Assembly: GCA_017432685.1 (NCBI GenBank)
Contig: JAFRIR010000132.1
Location: forward strand, 1-64,000
Direction of reading: 5' to 3'
DNA: 64,000 nt
From: Flexilinea sp.
GTDB taxonomy: Bacteria; Chloroflexota; Anaerolineae; Anaerolineales; Anaerolineaceae
The notes under the pieces were generated by a model. The model was given only the letters and a program-made list of their open reading frames with translations. It did no database searches and was not told the origin of the DNA. Made by a program: the position numbers and the translations under genes. This document shows positions 45,088-52,983 of this stretch, in pieces (the stretch's first letter is position 1; each line of letters opens with the position of its first letter).

Positions 45088-47118
45088 TCACTGTTTTTTC
45101 AAAAAGGAGCAATCCAGCAGCTCATATACTTCATCCGAGACAGGATTTTCCCCGCTCTCCCGTTCGATGCGGTTCCAGAGAGCGCAGAGCGGGTCGTTCA
45201 TAACCGGCGTCACGTTCATGGCGGCCCGGGTCGTTTCCAGCGCATCCTGCCAGCGTCCGACATGCGCATAGGCTTCGATGAACGGGATATGTTCCATCGG
45301 GTCATTGGGATGATCCTGCTGCGCATAGGCTTCGTCACCCAGGGCGGCGGCGGCTTCCCAATTTCCGCGCTGACGTTCCAGGTCAGCTTTTTCATAAAAT
45401 CTGCACCAGCCGCCAACGCTTTCATCATATCCGAACTGCACTGCGGGCAGTGAAATTTCGGGATCTTCCGTGCGGATACGGCTGTAATTGTTCAGCAGGG
45501 CAGCCTCCCGGTCGATGGCCGGGATCATCTGGTTGTAAGAATCGATCTCCGGGTCCAGCACGTGGACGCAGCCCGGAGCGTTGTAATAAACACTGATCAT
45601 GTCGTCGGTGTTCCCGAAAAACTGTGCGGAAAGGTATTCCTGGAAGATCTCATTGCCGCCTTCCAGTCCGGACAGGGTGGCTTCCCGTTTGGTGTTGGTG
45701 TAGAGCATATACGGAATCCGGTCCGTTTCATAGTCTTCAGCATAGATCCAGTTCAGCGGAGCGGTGAGGGAGTTGTCGGTGCTGAAACGGATCGGCAGCA
45801 CGTTGGTCACGACCACCGTGTTTTCTTCGATACCCGGGACGCGCCATTTCAGCTGTCTGAAGAAATCCTTTGTGAGCGTCCAGTCCCGGCGGTATTCGTT
45901 GCCGGTGACAAACAGATGTCCCGCTGCCAGACCGATAAAAACCGAAGCCAGCAGCGCCGGCACGATCCGCGGTTTGCGGATCAGGTCCAGCAACGCGCTC
46001 AAAACGAGGCTGACGCCCAGCAGGAAAGGCAGGGTATAGCGGCAGTTCTGGAAGACGAAATGGATCACGCTTTCTGTCAACCAGAAGGGCTGGCCGGCCA
46101 GCAGCAGAGCAAAGATCCCGATGAGGAGCATGTCACGATTTTCCCGTGTTTTTCCGGATCCTTCACGAGAGAAGAGAAAGAGGAACAGCGCCGATATCAC
46201 GGCCGCAACCGTGCAGATCAGGGCATACATCAGGGTGGAGCGGGATCCGAATTCCGTGATGTTGGGAAATTCGAAGACCGTGCCCCAGGCTTCAAAGATG
46301 ACCCGCAGGCAATCCTTTCCCATCTGCAGCAGGTAATTCCATACGGTCGGGAGCGGTGCCGCTTTGAAATCGCTGAGCAGTTTGAACTCATAATGCAGGG
46401 TCTGTGTGCGGTTGAAAAACATCCGGTAAATGATCCCTGCGGCAAAGACCGCCGCGTACGGAAGCGAAAGCTTCACCATCCGGTGGAATTGTTCTTTTCG
46501 GGAAGGTTTTGCATCTTCTGTAAGGGCGGCTGCCAGAAAACAGGACCGCAGCAGTTCCAGCAGGAAAAAATACTCCGAGGCAAAAAGGTTCAGCAGGCTG
46601 ATCAGACACCCCGCCGTGATCAGCAGCCCTTTGTGCCCGGCGCCGCGGGCAGCGCGGACGGAAAGGATGAAGGAGACAAACAGCATTCCCATCAGGAAAT
46701 AAGAGAAGCTGAAATTGATGGCGATGGGACGCATGGTGAAGCCGGGATAGGCGAGAAAAAGCAATGCGGTAAGGGCGGCTGCAAAGGTTTTTTTCGGCCA
46801 GACTTCCTTTACCAGCAGTCCGGCACAGAAGCTGCCAAAGACCTGCATGCACAGCCCCCAAACCTGAGCCAGCAGCGGAGAGCCGCCTGTGATGAGGATG
46901 GCCAGGTTATGGATCTGACCGGCAACAGGACGGCTGAAGCTGAAATGACGCAGCAGCCCGTGATAACCCAATTCAAGACGGGTCCATACATACGGCCAGT
47001 CATCCCAGTAAAAGCCGAGCCTGTTCAGCAGCAGTCCGTAGGAGAGGAGCACGAAAAGGATCAGCGGGATCAGCGCGATCATGAAAGTTTTTCGTTTTGT
47101 TTCGGTGTTTTTTTTCAT
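45088..47118 (-). CDS. Polytopic membrane protein with exported C-terminal domain (GT-C-like)
   Basis: 676 residues. About ten membrane helices (up to about 410), starting after a basic tail; GFYWDDWPYVWTRLELG in the first exported loop provides the acidic DDW pair seen in GT-C enzymes. The remaining 250 residues are soluble and exported, with a helical TPR-like end (AAALGDEAYAQQDHPND...GRWQDALETTRAAM). I do not recognise a named family. It sits between the PH-like membrane gene and a GT4 gene with short gaps (10 bp each side). Confidence 0.65.
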   Translation of the reverse strand: MKKNTETKRKTFMIALIPLILFVLLSYGLLLNRLGFYWDDWPYVWTRLELGYHGLLRHFSFSRPVAGQIHNLAILITGGSPLLAQVWGLCMQVFGSFCAGLLVKEVWPKKTFAAALTALLFLAYPGFTMRPIAINFSFSYFLMGMLFVSFILSVRAARGAGHKGLLITAGCLISLLNLFASEYFFLLELLRSCFLAAALTEDAKPSRKEQFHRMVKLSLPYAAVFAAGIIYRMFFNRTQTLHYEFKLLSDFKAAPLPTVWNYLLQMGKDCLRVIFEAWGTVFEFPNITEFGSRSTLMYALICTVAAVISALFLFLFSREGSGKTRENRDMLLIGIFALLLAGQPFWLTESVIHFVFQNCRYTLPFLLGVSLVLSALLDLIRKPRIVPALLASVFIGLAAGHLFVTGNEYRRDWTLTKDFFRQLKWRVPGIEENTVVVTNVLPIRFSTDNSLTAPLNWIYAEDYETDRIPYMLYTNTKREATLSGLEGGNEIFQEYLSAQFFGNTDDMISVYYNAPGCVHVLDPEIDSYNQMIPAIDREAALLNNYSRIRTEDPEISLPAVQFGYDESVGGWCRFYEKADLERQRGNWEAAAALGDEAYAQQDHPNDPMEHIPFIEAYAHVGRWQDALETTRAAMNVTPVMNDPLCALWNRIERESGENPVSDEVYELLDCSFLKKQ

Positions 47119-47128
47119 GGCATCAGGT

Positions 47129-48055
47129 TTAGAAAATCATCAGCGCTGCGATGAGGCACTGAAGCACAGCGGCAGAAACCGTTCCCCAGACGATCTCACC
47201 GGTACGGCGGTTCTCCGGTCGTTGAAACAACAGCAATCCCATGATGCTCCCGAGGAGCCAGATGAAGGTGGCGCCAAGGGGCACGACCAGCATATTGACG
47301 GAGGAGATGCTTTCCAGCGGTTCTCCGGAAGGTGAAAAGGAAAGCGAGATGGTTTCACCGACCCGGAACTGTGTACCGACAAAAATATAAAGCGTGATGA
47401 GGAAAACAAGCGAAGAAATGACGCTGATCCGTCCCGCTTTACTCTGCCAGGCTTCGATCAGCCAATTCCCCGGCCGGGAAGAGATCCATTCCACATTGGT
47501 CAGTGTGCCCATTTGCAGGATCCGTTCAAATCCGTTCAGGAATGCATCAGGGTTTCTCGGTGAGATGGCATAGGTGCAGCGCGGGGTTCCCAAAAACAGC
47601 ATTTTATTCATGTCCGAAGCCAGAAATTCATAGGTCAGGTGTTCATCCACTTTCACGGTCCCCAGATATGCCCCGGGCATGGGCAGGACGGACCAGGGCA
47701 CGTCTTCTGTCATCTCGCCCGGGAAACGGATCCATTCAATGGCGTTCAGCGGGATCACCTCTGTCCGCAGGCCCCATTGAATGTGAAGCCCATCCCGTTC
47801 CAAACGGTATTCGGAAAAAATCAGACTGAAAAGGCGGTAAAGCAGGAAGAGGAGCGGGATGCCAATCAGCAGCAGCGCGATCAGGAGCAGGAAAAACTGC
47901 AGCCCGACCTGGCTGATGTCAAAACGCAGAAACAGGAAGACTTCCAGCGCAATCAGCCCGGCACAGAGCGGAAACAAAAACAGCAGACCCTTTCCCCGTG
48001 CCGGAGCATAAGAGAAAGACCGCTCTTTGGGCGCTTTTGCCGCTTTACCTTCCAC
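47129..48055 (-). CDS. Membrane protein with bacterial PH-like domain
   Basis: 308 residues. Two membrane helices near the N-terminus (about 24-46 and 53-80) are followed by a bPH-type domain (about 82-175, EYRLERDGLHIQWGLRTEVIPLNAIEWIR). Two further helix pairs follow (about 205-225, 255-305). Bacterial PH-like membrane proteins are poorly understood. It lies 8 bp after the DegT gene and 10 bp before the next, within the glycan operon. Confidence 0.65.
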   Translation of the reverse strand: MEGKAAKAPKERSFSYAPARGKGLLFLFPLCAGLIALEVFLFLRFDISQVGLQFFLLLIALLLIGIPLLFLLYRLFSLIFSEYRLERDGLHIQWGLRTEVIPLNAIEWIRFPGEMTEDVPWSVLPMPGAYLGTVKVDEHLTYEFLASDMNKMLFLGTPRCTYAISPRNPDAFLNGFERILQMGTLTNVEWISSRPGNWLIEAWQSKAGRISVISSLVFLITLYIFVGTQFRVGETISLSFSPSGEPLESISSVNMLVVPLGATFIWLLGSIMGLLLFQRPENRRTGEIVWGTVSAAVLQCLIAALMIF

Positions 48056-48063
48056 CTGTCATC

Positions 48064-49248
48064 CTAACCGAAAATCTGCCGCAGGGCTGAACCGACGGCC
48101 GCGACCTGTTCCCGGGTCATTTTTCCGGAGAAGGGGATCGCCAGTCCGCGCCGTCCAAGATCCTCGGTCACCGGGAAGCGTCCCGGTTCATATCCGAAGC
48201 GTTCCTGCATATAAGGCTGGAGATGGATGGGAGAGAAATAAGGCCGTACCGGGATCCCCAGGGCTTTGAGTTTGGCGCTCACTTCGCTGCGTCGTTCGGC
48301 CTCTTTCAGGCGGATCACATAAACAAACCAGCTGTCGCGGGTCGTGCTGGCAGCGGTGTGGGGCAGCTCGATCGCGTCGATATCCGCAAGCTCTTCCCGG
48401 TACCAGTTCGCAACCTTCTGACGGTTCCGGATCAGTTCTTCGATGCGGCTCATCTGTACGGTCCCGAGAGCAGCGCTCATCTCATCCATACGGTAGTTAT
48501 AGCCAAGGTAAGTATGCTCCAGCCAGGTGTCGCCTTCCGCCCGTCCCTGGTTGCGCAGGGAGCGAACCATGGCGGCGGCTTTGTCGTCATTGGTGACTAC
48601 CAGTCCGCCTTCGGCAGTGGTGATCTGTTTGTTCGGATAGAAGGCAAAGACGCCCATATCTCCCAGCAAACCGGCATGGCGGCCTTTGTACATCGCCCCG
48701 AGGGCTTCACAGGAATCTTCGATGATGGGAAGGTTGTAAGGTTCTGCGGCTTCCCGGATGCCATCGTAGTCGGCAGGCTGCCCAAAGACGTCCACCGCGA
48801 GAATCCCTTTCAGTTCTCCTCCATGGTCTCCTTTGGGAGGCAGCCATTTGGCAGCAGCGGTTTCGGAAGTCATCAGGTCCGTGACGGCGGTTTTCAGCTG
48901 AACAGGGTCAATGTTGCCGGTGAGCGGTTCCGCATCCACAAAAATCGGTGTGATGCGTTCATAAAGCAGGACGTTGGTCGAAGAAACAAAGGAAAACGGG
49001 GTGGTGATCACCCGGTCACCGTCGTGCCATCCGGCTGAAAGCACACAGAGGTGGAGGCCGGCAGTTCCGGAATTGACGGCGACGGCATGTTTGGCGCCGG
49101 TGAAATTGCAGAAGGCTTCTTCGAATGACTTGACATAAGGGCCCATGCTGAGATAATTGGTCGCCATCACCTTTGCAACGGCTTCCCGCTCTTTATCCGT
49201 GATGTCCGGCAGGGACATCGGTACATTGATCTGCTGCTGATAATCCAT
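48064..49248 (-). CDS. DegT/DnrJ/EryC1/StrS-family sugar aminotransferase
   Basis: 394 residues from the ATG at 49248, with AGGAG 5 nt upstream; the frame runs 39 nt further with no site. A PLP enzyme that aminates a keto-sugar nucleotide. VNSGTAGLHL is the cofactor phosphate loop, EDSCEALGAMYKG holds the PLP Asp, and FYPNKQITTAEGG the Schiff-base Lys. In context with the NeuD/PglD acetyltransferase upstream it would make a 4-amino, then acetamido sugar (PglE-like role). A dehydratase partner is not in this window. Confidence 0.93.
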   Translation of the reverse strand: MDYQQQINVPMSLPDITDKEREAVAKVMATNYLSMGPYVKSFEEAFCNFTGAKHAVAVNSGTAGLHLCVLSAGWHDGDRVITTPFSFVSSTNVLLYERITPIFVDAEPLTGNIDPVQLKTAVTDLMTSETAAAKWLPPKGDHGGELKGILAVDVFGQPADYDGIREAAEPYNLPIIEDSCEALGAMYKGRHAGLLGDMGVFAFYPNKQITTAEGGLVVTNDDKAAAMVRSLRNQGRAEGDTWLEHTYLGYNYRMDEMSAALGTVQMSRIEELIRNRQKVANWYREELADIDAIELPHTAASTTRDSWFVYVIRLKEAERRSEVSAKLKALGIPVRPYFSPIHLQPYMQERFGYEPGRFPVTEDLGRRGLAIPFSGKMTREQVAAVGSALRQIFG

Positions 49249-49257
49249 AAATCTCCT

Positions 49258-49290
49258 TCTGACCACTGACCACCGGCCACTGATCACTAC
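49258..49290. repeat. Heptanucleotide tract (CCACTGA units)
   Basis: CTTCTGA, CCACTGA, CCACCGG, CCACTGA, TCACTAC with a 7-bp period, filling the gap between the bactofilin stop and the DegT start. A related tract (TCAGTGG units) lies upstream of bactofilin at about 49778-49806. Confidence 0.8.
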
Positions 49291-49291
49291 T

Positions 49292-49768
49292 TTATCTCGG
49301 ATAAAAATTCATCCCCGGCTGGGAATTCGGGTTCGGCTGCTGTGGATTGGGCATCATGTTGTCTGTCTGCTGTTCGATGACGACCTTTTCTTCCATCCGC
49401 ACCTGTCCGCGCAGAAAAGCGCCGTCTTCGGTAGAGAAGCTGATGACGCTCACGTCTCCCCAGACACGGCCGGTGGAGCGGATCTCCAGTTTTTCCGCGG
49501 TGATGTTCCCGCGGACGGTCCCTTCCACCACGATGGTGTTGGCTCTCATGTTCATGCAGGTCACGCGTCCGGTTTCACCGACGACGATCATCCCTCGGAT
49601 CTGCATGTCGCCCTCGAAGGTCCCTTCGATGCGCACACCGCCCGAACCGCGCAGGCTTCCCCGCCAGTTGATGCCGGGTCCCAGTACGGAGGTGACCCGT
49701 TCAATGGCGGCAGATCCGGTCTGTCCCGATGTATTGGCGTTGTTATTGTTGTTCTGCCGTCTGAACAC
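49292..49768 (-). CDS. Bactofilin (polymer-forming cytoskeletal protein)
   Basis: 158 residues. A short disordered Asn-rich N-terminus, the bactofilin beta-helix core (about 25-130: GVRIEGTFEGDMQIRGMIVVGETGRV, TIVVEGTVRGNITAEKLEI), and a Pro/Asn/Gln-rich tail. Bactofilins polymerise without nucleotides and scaffold envelope enzymes. Its place within a glycan operon suggests it could locate this machinery. In other organisms the family also shapes cells and stalks. Confidence 0.93.
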   Translation of the reverse strand: MFRRQNNNNNANTSGQTGSAAIERVTSVLGPGINWRGSLRGSGGVRIEGTFEGDMQIRGMIVVGETGRVTCMNMRANTIVVEGTVRGNITAEKLEIRSTGRVWGDVSVISFSTEDGAFLRGQVRMEEKVVIEQQTDNMMPNPQQPNPNSQPGMNFYPR

Positions 49769-49864
49769 GATTCATCCTTAGTGGTCAGTAGTCAGTGGTC
49801 AGTGACCGGTTGCCAGCTGTCTGCAAACACCCGATCACTGTCTCCTGTATCCTGATTCCCGGTT

Positions 49865-50097
49865 CTTAAGCGAACCTCTAAAAACTCTTAAAATATTATT
49901 CTCATTCACTGTTCATTTTATATGGCGCGGGATTTTGATTAAATTTTACTCGGGAAATAACTTCCCCGCGCCATGGTTTGAGTGGGGCGAAGCTCCTGCT
50001 CCGCATATAAACCGGGCGACAGCCCGTACCTTACGGAGCAGTCTATACTATGCAGCCCCCATACCCCCGCCCGATAGTTTTTAGAGGTTCCCTTAAA
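49865..50097. mobile_element. MITE-like element, copy D (best-kept ends)
   Basis: Left end TTAAGCGAACCTCTAAAAA, right end TTTTTAGAGGTTCCCTTAAA (50078-50097), an almost exact inverted pair. Interior has the TGGCGCGG...CCGCGCCA hairpin (as copy B) plus the CTGCTCCG/CGGAGCAG block (as copies A and C) and the C-rich block. Its right end encodes the stop codon of the NeuD-like gene. Between 49768 and 49865 lie heptamer units and no gene. Confidence 0.85.
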
Positions 50098-50776
50098 CGA
50101 TCTTTCTGTACTGCCGGTCGGTGGGAATATGAGACTTCCCTGAAAACGGCGGCCAGACGGTTCCCGCGTAAACCCTTCCTTCAGCCGGGACATCTGCTTT
50201 CACGGTGGCGCCGTTCCCGACACGGGCCCGGCTGCCGACCGTCAGCCCGAGATTAATGGTCGCTCCCATGCCGATCTGTGCAAAGTCTTCCACCGTTACC
50301 TCCCCGGCAAGCATAGCGCCGGGAGAAAGGTTGACACATTGCCCGATCTTCCCGTCATGGGAGATGATGACACCGGCGTTGATGAGCGTCCCGAAGCCGA
50401 CGGTACTCTCCGAGCTGATGTAGCTTTGTGCCAGGACCTGGATCCCGTCGGCGAGCGTTACACTGTCTTCCACGAAAGCGGTGGGATGGATGATTGTCGG
50501 AAAACGGAAACTGAGCCGGCGCAGCCGTTCAAAAATGTTCCAGCGGATGGTGTAATTTCCGATGCCGCCGACAGCGTTGACAGCATGTTCGATGCCCTCA
50601 GCCCTGAGGCCGGGCAGTTTTTCCGCACCGCCCAGCACCTGAACACCGGAGACAACTGTTCCCGCGGCGACACCGTCATCGATGATGCCGGCGATCTCCC
50701 AGCCCAACAGCCGCAGCAGGGAGATCACGGTCTTGGCGTGTCCGCCCGCTCCGTAAATGATGATCCTTTTACCCAT
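50093..50776 (-). CDS. NeuD/PglD-family sugar O/N-acetyltransferase
   Basis: 227 residues. N-terminal Rossmann-like sugar-binding part (IIIYGAGGHAKTVISLL, 5-21), then a left-handed beta-helix (about 95-205: HPTAFVEDSVTLADG, INAGVIISHDGKIGQCVNLSPGA) with the catalytic His of SHDGKIG. It acetylates an amino sugar, most likely the product of the DegT enzyme downstream. The stop codon TAA (50093-50095) falls inside the end of MITE-like copy D, so the last residues may be altered. Confidence 0.9.
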   Translation of the reverse strand: MGKRIIIYGAGGHAKTVISLLRLLGWEIAGIIDDGVAAGTVVSGVQVLGGAEKLPGLRAEGIEHAVNAVGGIGNYTIRWNIFERLRRLSFRFPTIIHPTAFVEDSVTLADGIQVLAQSYISSESTVGFGTLINAGVIISHDGKIGQCVNLSPGAMLAGEVTVEDFAQIGMGATINLGLTVGSRARVGNGATVKADVPAEGRVYAGTVWPPFSGKSHIPTDRQYRKIV

Positions 50777-50831
50777 ACTGCTATTTTAGCCCCAAAATGC
50801 TTTCCCGTCAAATGGAGAGGGTTGACGGGAA

Positions 50832-51060
50832 CTATATCATCCAAATCGGCACGATCAGGTTATTTCTGTCGAAAGCGTTGAGTTTTTTCGCCATGCAGAG
50901 CACTGCTTCTGTGCCGAGTTGGGGCGGAGACTTGTCGATTACGTTGAAAACACGGGTCAGACGCTTGTCCGGCGCAGCGGTCTTTTTGATCTCAAGAGGG
51001 CAGAGTTTGGCGTCACCGGTATCAAATTGAAAGTCAATATATATTCTGCAGAATTTTGTT
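50832..51060 (-). pseudogene. C-terminal fragment of a DUF4143-type ATPase
   Basis: Reading the minus strand to the TAG at 50832-50834 gives IYIDFQFDTGDAKLCPLE, IKKTAAPDKRLTRVF and NVIDKSPPQLGTEAVLCMAK ending in NNLIVPIWMI. That is the C-terminal nuclease-like end of ATP-binding DUF4143 proteins. No start or ATPase core is upstream, so only a remnant of about 75 codons remains. Confidence 0.7.
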
Positions 51061-51201
51061 TAAAAATAAAAATTGCCGAAATTTGATGTGAGTTAATACC
51101 AGCATTATTTCTTTGTTTACCCTCTCTCATTTGCACATCGTTGCATTTACCTTTTCAATTTGCGGCTTGGAAAGAAACTGATTACAGCCTGTACAATTTA
51201 T

Positions 51202-51229
51202 TTGACAAAAAGTAAAAACCATGTAAAAT
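51202..51229 (+). promoter_or_regulatory. Strong predicted promoter of the candidate small RNA
   Basis: Consensus TTGACA (51202-51207), 16-bp spacer, TAAAAT (51224-51229). Predicted start near 51236. Confidence 0.6.
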
Positions 51230-51235
51230 ATTTAT

Positions 51236-51360
51236 ATATCATAAGCCCTGATGACTTTGGCTCTGTGTAACAGAACCTAGCTTCAGCTGAGATGCTGCGG
51301 GAGAGACTGAAATCGGAGCTCAGGCAGATTATTGATAAGGAGTCCTTGACTCCTTTTTTA
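51236..51360 (+). ncRNA. Candidate small RNA of about 125 nt
   Basis: Begins after a near-consensus promoter and ends in a terminator with stem AAGGAGTC/GACTCCTT (51337-51344, 51348-51355) and a T-run. Inside are several short complementary pairs (CTGAG/CTCAG, CTGT/ACAG). There is no ORF of note and no plus-strand gene downstream, so it is not an obvious leader. The terminator overlaps the last codons of the opposing DUF3800 gene. No match to a riboswitch, SRP, 6S or tmRNA core that I can see. Confidence 0.5.
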
Positions 51361-51997
51361 TTTGTCCCCACGTTGTATTACCATAATATATTATTTTTTC
51401 AACCCGAGGTTCAAATATATTATAAATTTCAGAACCAAATTTATATTTCTGATAAGTTTCATAAACTACATAATCAGCTGCACGAAGTTCTGCATTGTCA
51501 ATGGAATCTCCATGTACTATATCAATATCTTCTGCATTAACTTCACAATTATATATTATCTGGTTCTTGATGTTTTGACTTAATAAAAATCTAAGGGATT
51601 CTTTTGTGTATCGTTTGTCAAGTACAAAATGGACTCCCGGGTTCAGCGTGTATATATAACTGCAGAGTTTACTCATACCTACAGTATAGATATCATCGTA
51701 TCTGTAGGGAGTGTTATGAATAGTTGCCAGATCGAAAATCAAAGAGTAAACCAGGAATTTACATCTCATCAAATGAGAGAGAACTCTTTTCCTCGTGCCG
51801 GGAAGCTGTGAAGCTGCTTTCATTTCTCCCGTAGGCCTTTTTAAAGAACTTCTGTTTTTCTTTTCTGCACTTTTCATCGTTCTTGCAAGCTGCAGACATT
51901 CATCTGTCAATATAGCAGAAATAACAAGCATTCTGCCTGTTTCAACATTTGTGGTTCCTGATTCATCAATAAACGCATATTTATCGCAAAATACCAT
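51329..51997 (-). CDS. DUF3800-domain protein
   Basis: 222 residues from the ATG at 51997, where the family's YAFIDESG motif begins 6 residues in; the frame opens at 52021. DUF3800 has an RNase H-like fold with Asp/Glu residues; visible are FIDESG (7-12), HFVLDKRYTKES and the closing GDSIDNAELRAADYV. It is often found near mobile or defence genes; the role is unknown. A basic stretch (SAEKKNRSSLKRPTGEMKAA) is an insertion. AT-rich codon use. The 3' end is the reverse of a terminator. Confidence 0.8.
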   Translation of the reverse strand: MVFCDKYAFIDESGTTNVETGRMLVISAILTDECLQLARTMKSAEKKNRSSLKRPTGEMKAASQLPGTRKRVLSHLMRCKFLVYSLIFDLATIHNTPYRYDDIYTVGMSKLCSYIYTLNPGVHFVLDKRYTKESLRFLLSQNIKNQIIYNCEVNAEDIDIVHGDSIDNAELRAADYVVYETYQKYKFGSEIYNIFEPRVEKIIYYGNTTWGQIKKESRTPYQ

Positions 51998-52062
51998 GTG
52001 TATTATTATACAATACGCCATATGGGTAATGATACCTTCTATGATTGTCCCGCATTGTTAGA

Positions 52063-52096
52063 GTCAGGTGAAAATCGCCAAAACGGGTCAGGTGAA
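52063..52096. repeat. Paired GTCAGGTGAAA motif, possible insertion-element end
   Basis: GTCAGGTGAAA occurs at 52063 and 52086, joined by ATCGCCAAAACG. It abuts exactly the point where MITE-like copy E is cut off, so it may be the scar of an insertion or deletion. Confidence 0.4.
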
Positions 52097-52163
52097 ATTA
52101 CGGAGCAGGCAATAACTGCCGCCCCCATACCCCCGCCCGGGAGTTTTTAGAGATGCCTTTAAA
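52097..52163. mobile_element. MITE-like element, copy E (5' truncated)
   Basis: Only the last 67 bp remain: TTACGGAGCAGG, the CCCCCATACCCCCGC block and the inverted end TTTTTAGAGATGCCTTTAAA. Confidence 0.75.
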
Positions 52164-52299
52164 TTGTCGAGGGCACCCCGGAGAAGGATGCCCTCATGAC
52201 AATGGTTAGAAATTCGTTCTTGGAGAGAGAACGAAACGAAACATAGATACCCTGCGCCGACGTAAGGAGAGAGAGAGTTTTCGGCGCAACTATGTTTTT
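52164..52299 (+). other. Three consecutive hairpins, the last a terminator
   Basis: Hairpin 1: TTGTC-GAGGGCA / TGCCCTC-(AT)-GACAA (52164-52202). Hairpin 2: TTCGTTCT / AGAACGAA (52213-52235). Hairpin 3: AAACATAG and GCGCCGA / TCGGCGC and CTATGTTT (52239-52297), followed by T's. No ORF. It may be a structured RNA, or a bidirectional terminator region behind the GH25 gene. Confidence 0.5.
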
Positions 52300-52983
52300 C
52301 TACAAAGTTAATCGCTTTCTCGACACGCCGAGTCCGTTGGCGTAGTCGTAAAGATCCTCTACGGTGCCGTTGAACGCGTTCATGTCAAGACCTTTTGACT
52401 CGACCCCGAAAGCGAGCCCGTCACCGGTGGATTTGTACTGCCAGATCCGCCAGTCGGACCAGACGCCATGTTTCGGGCGGTGGGCCTTCAGGTTGTACCA
52501 GGCGATCCACAGTTCCATGTTTTTCACCAGTTCCGTCAGCGGGTCGAGGTGCATGATGCCGGCAAGGTTTGTGTAAAGCATCGGGTAAAAACCCAGAATG
52601 GTCTTGACCTTGTCCGCAAACTGACGGACGATCTTGTCGGACTGATCATGGCCCGGATAATCCGGATAACCGGCAACGCCGGGACTTTCAAAATCGAGAG
52701 CCGGGAGCAATTCCCCGGGGTCATCGGCAAGCAGATTGGCGAAGTATTCGGCCTGGTGTTTCGGGGTATCGGAACCATCACGCATATCGTAAAAATGATA
52801 GGCTCCCCGCAGCAGTCCGGCTGCTTTTGCGCCTTCCCAGTTGGTTTGAAAGGATTTGTCAGCCCAGACGTTTTGGCTCGCTTTGATGTAAACAAAGGTT
52901 GCCCCGGCTTTTTTCATTTTTTCAAAGTCCGGATTTCCCTGCCAAAAGCTGATATCCACTCCTAACGCACGCAACCTGCTCAT
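52300..52983 (-). CDS. Glycoside hydrolase family 25 (lysozyme-type muramidase)
   Basis: 227 residues, one catalytic domain and no signal peptide or wall-binding repeats. GVDISFWQG (8-16) carries the first conserved Asp; ALDFES (95-100) holds the Asp97/Glu99 pair of GH25. FVYIKAS and GAYHFYDM are family strands. It cleaves the MurNAc-GlcNAc bond of peptidoglycan. Lack of an export signal suggests a phage-type endolysin or non-classical release. Upstream is a 200-bp gap to the divergent nth gene. Confidence 0.9.
   Translation of the reverse strand: MSRLRALGVDISFWQGNPDFEKMKKAGATFVYIKASQNVWADKSFQTNWEGAKAAGLLRGAYHFYDMRDGSDTPKHQAEYFANLLADDPGELLPALDFESPGVAGYPDYPGHDQSDKIVRQFADKVKTILGFYPMLYTNLAGIMHLDPLTELVKNMELWIAWYNLKAHRPKHGVWSDWRIWQYKSTGDGLAFGVESKGLDMNAFNGTVEDLYDYANGLGVSRKRLTL

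Noticed and set aside
45562..47154. 530-codon plus-strand frame
   Set aside because: Antisense to the GT-C-like gene at 45088-47118; Gln/Arg/His-rich composition typical of shadow frames.
50797..51030. Plus-strand small protein
   Set aside because: It is antisense to the recognisable ATPase C-terminal fragment.
51236..51360. Purine, TPP or fluoride riboswitch
   Set aside because: A few local similarities (CCTGATGA, CTGAGA) exist, but the conserved cores are absent and there is no gene downstream.
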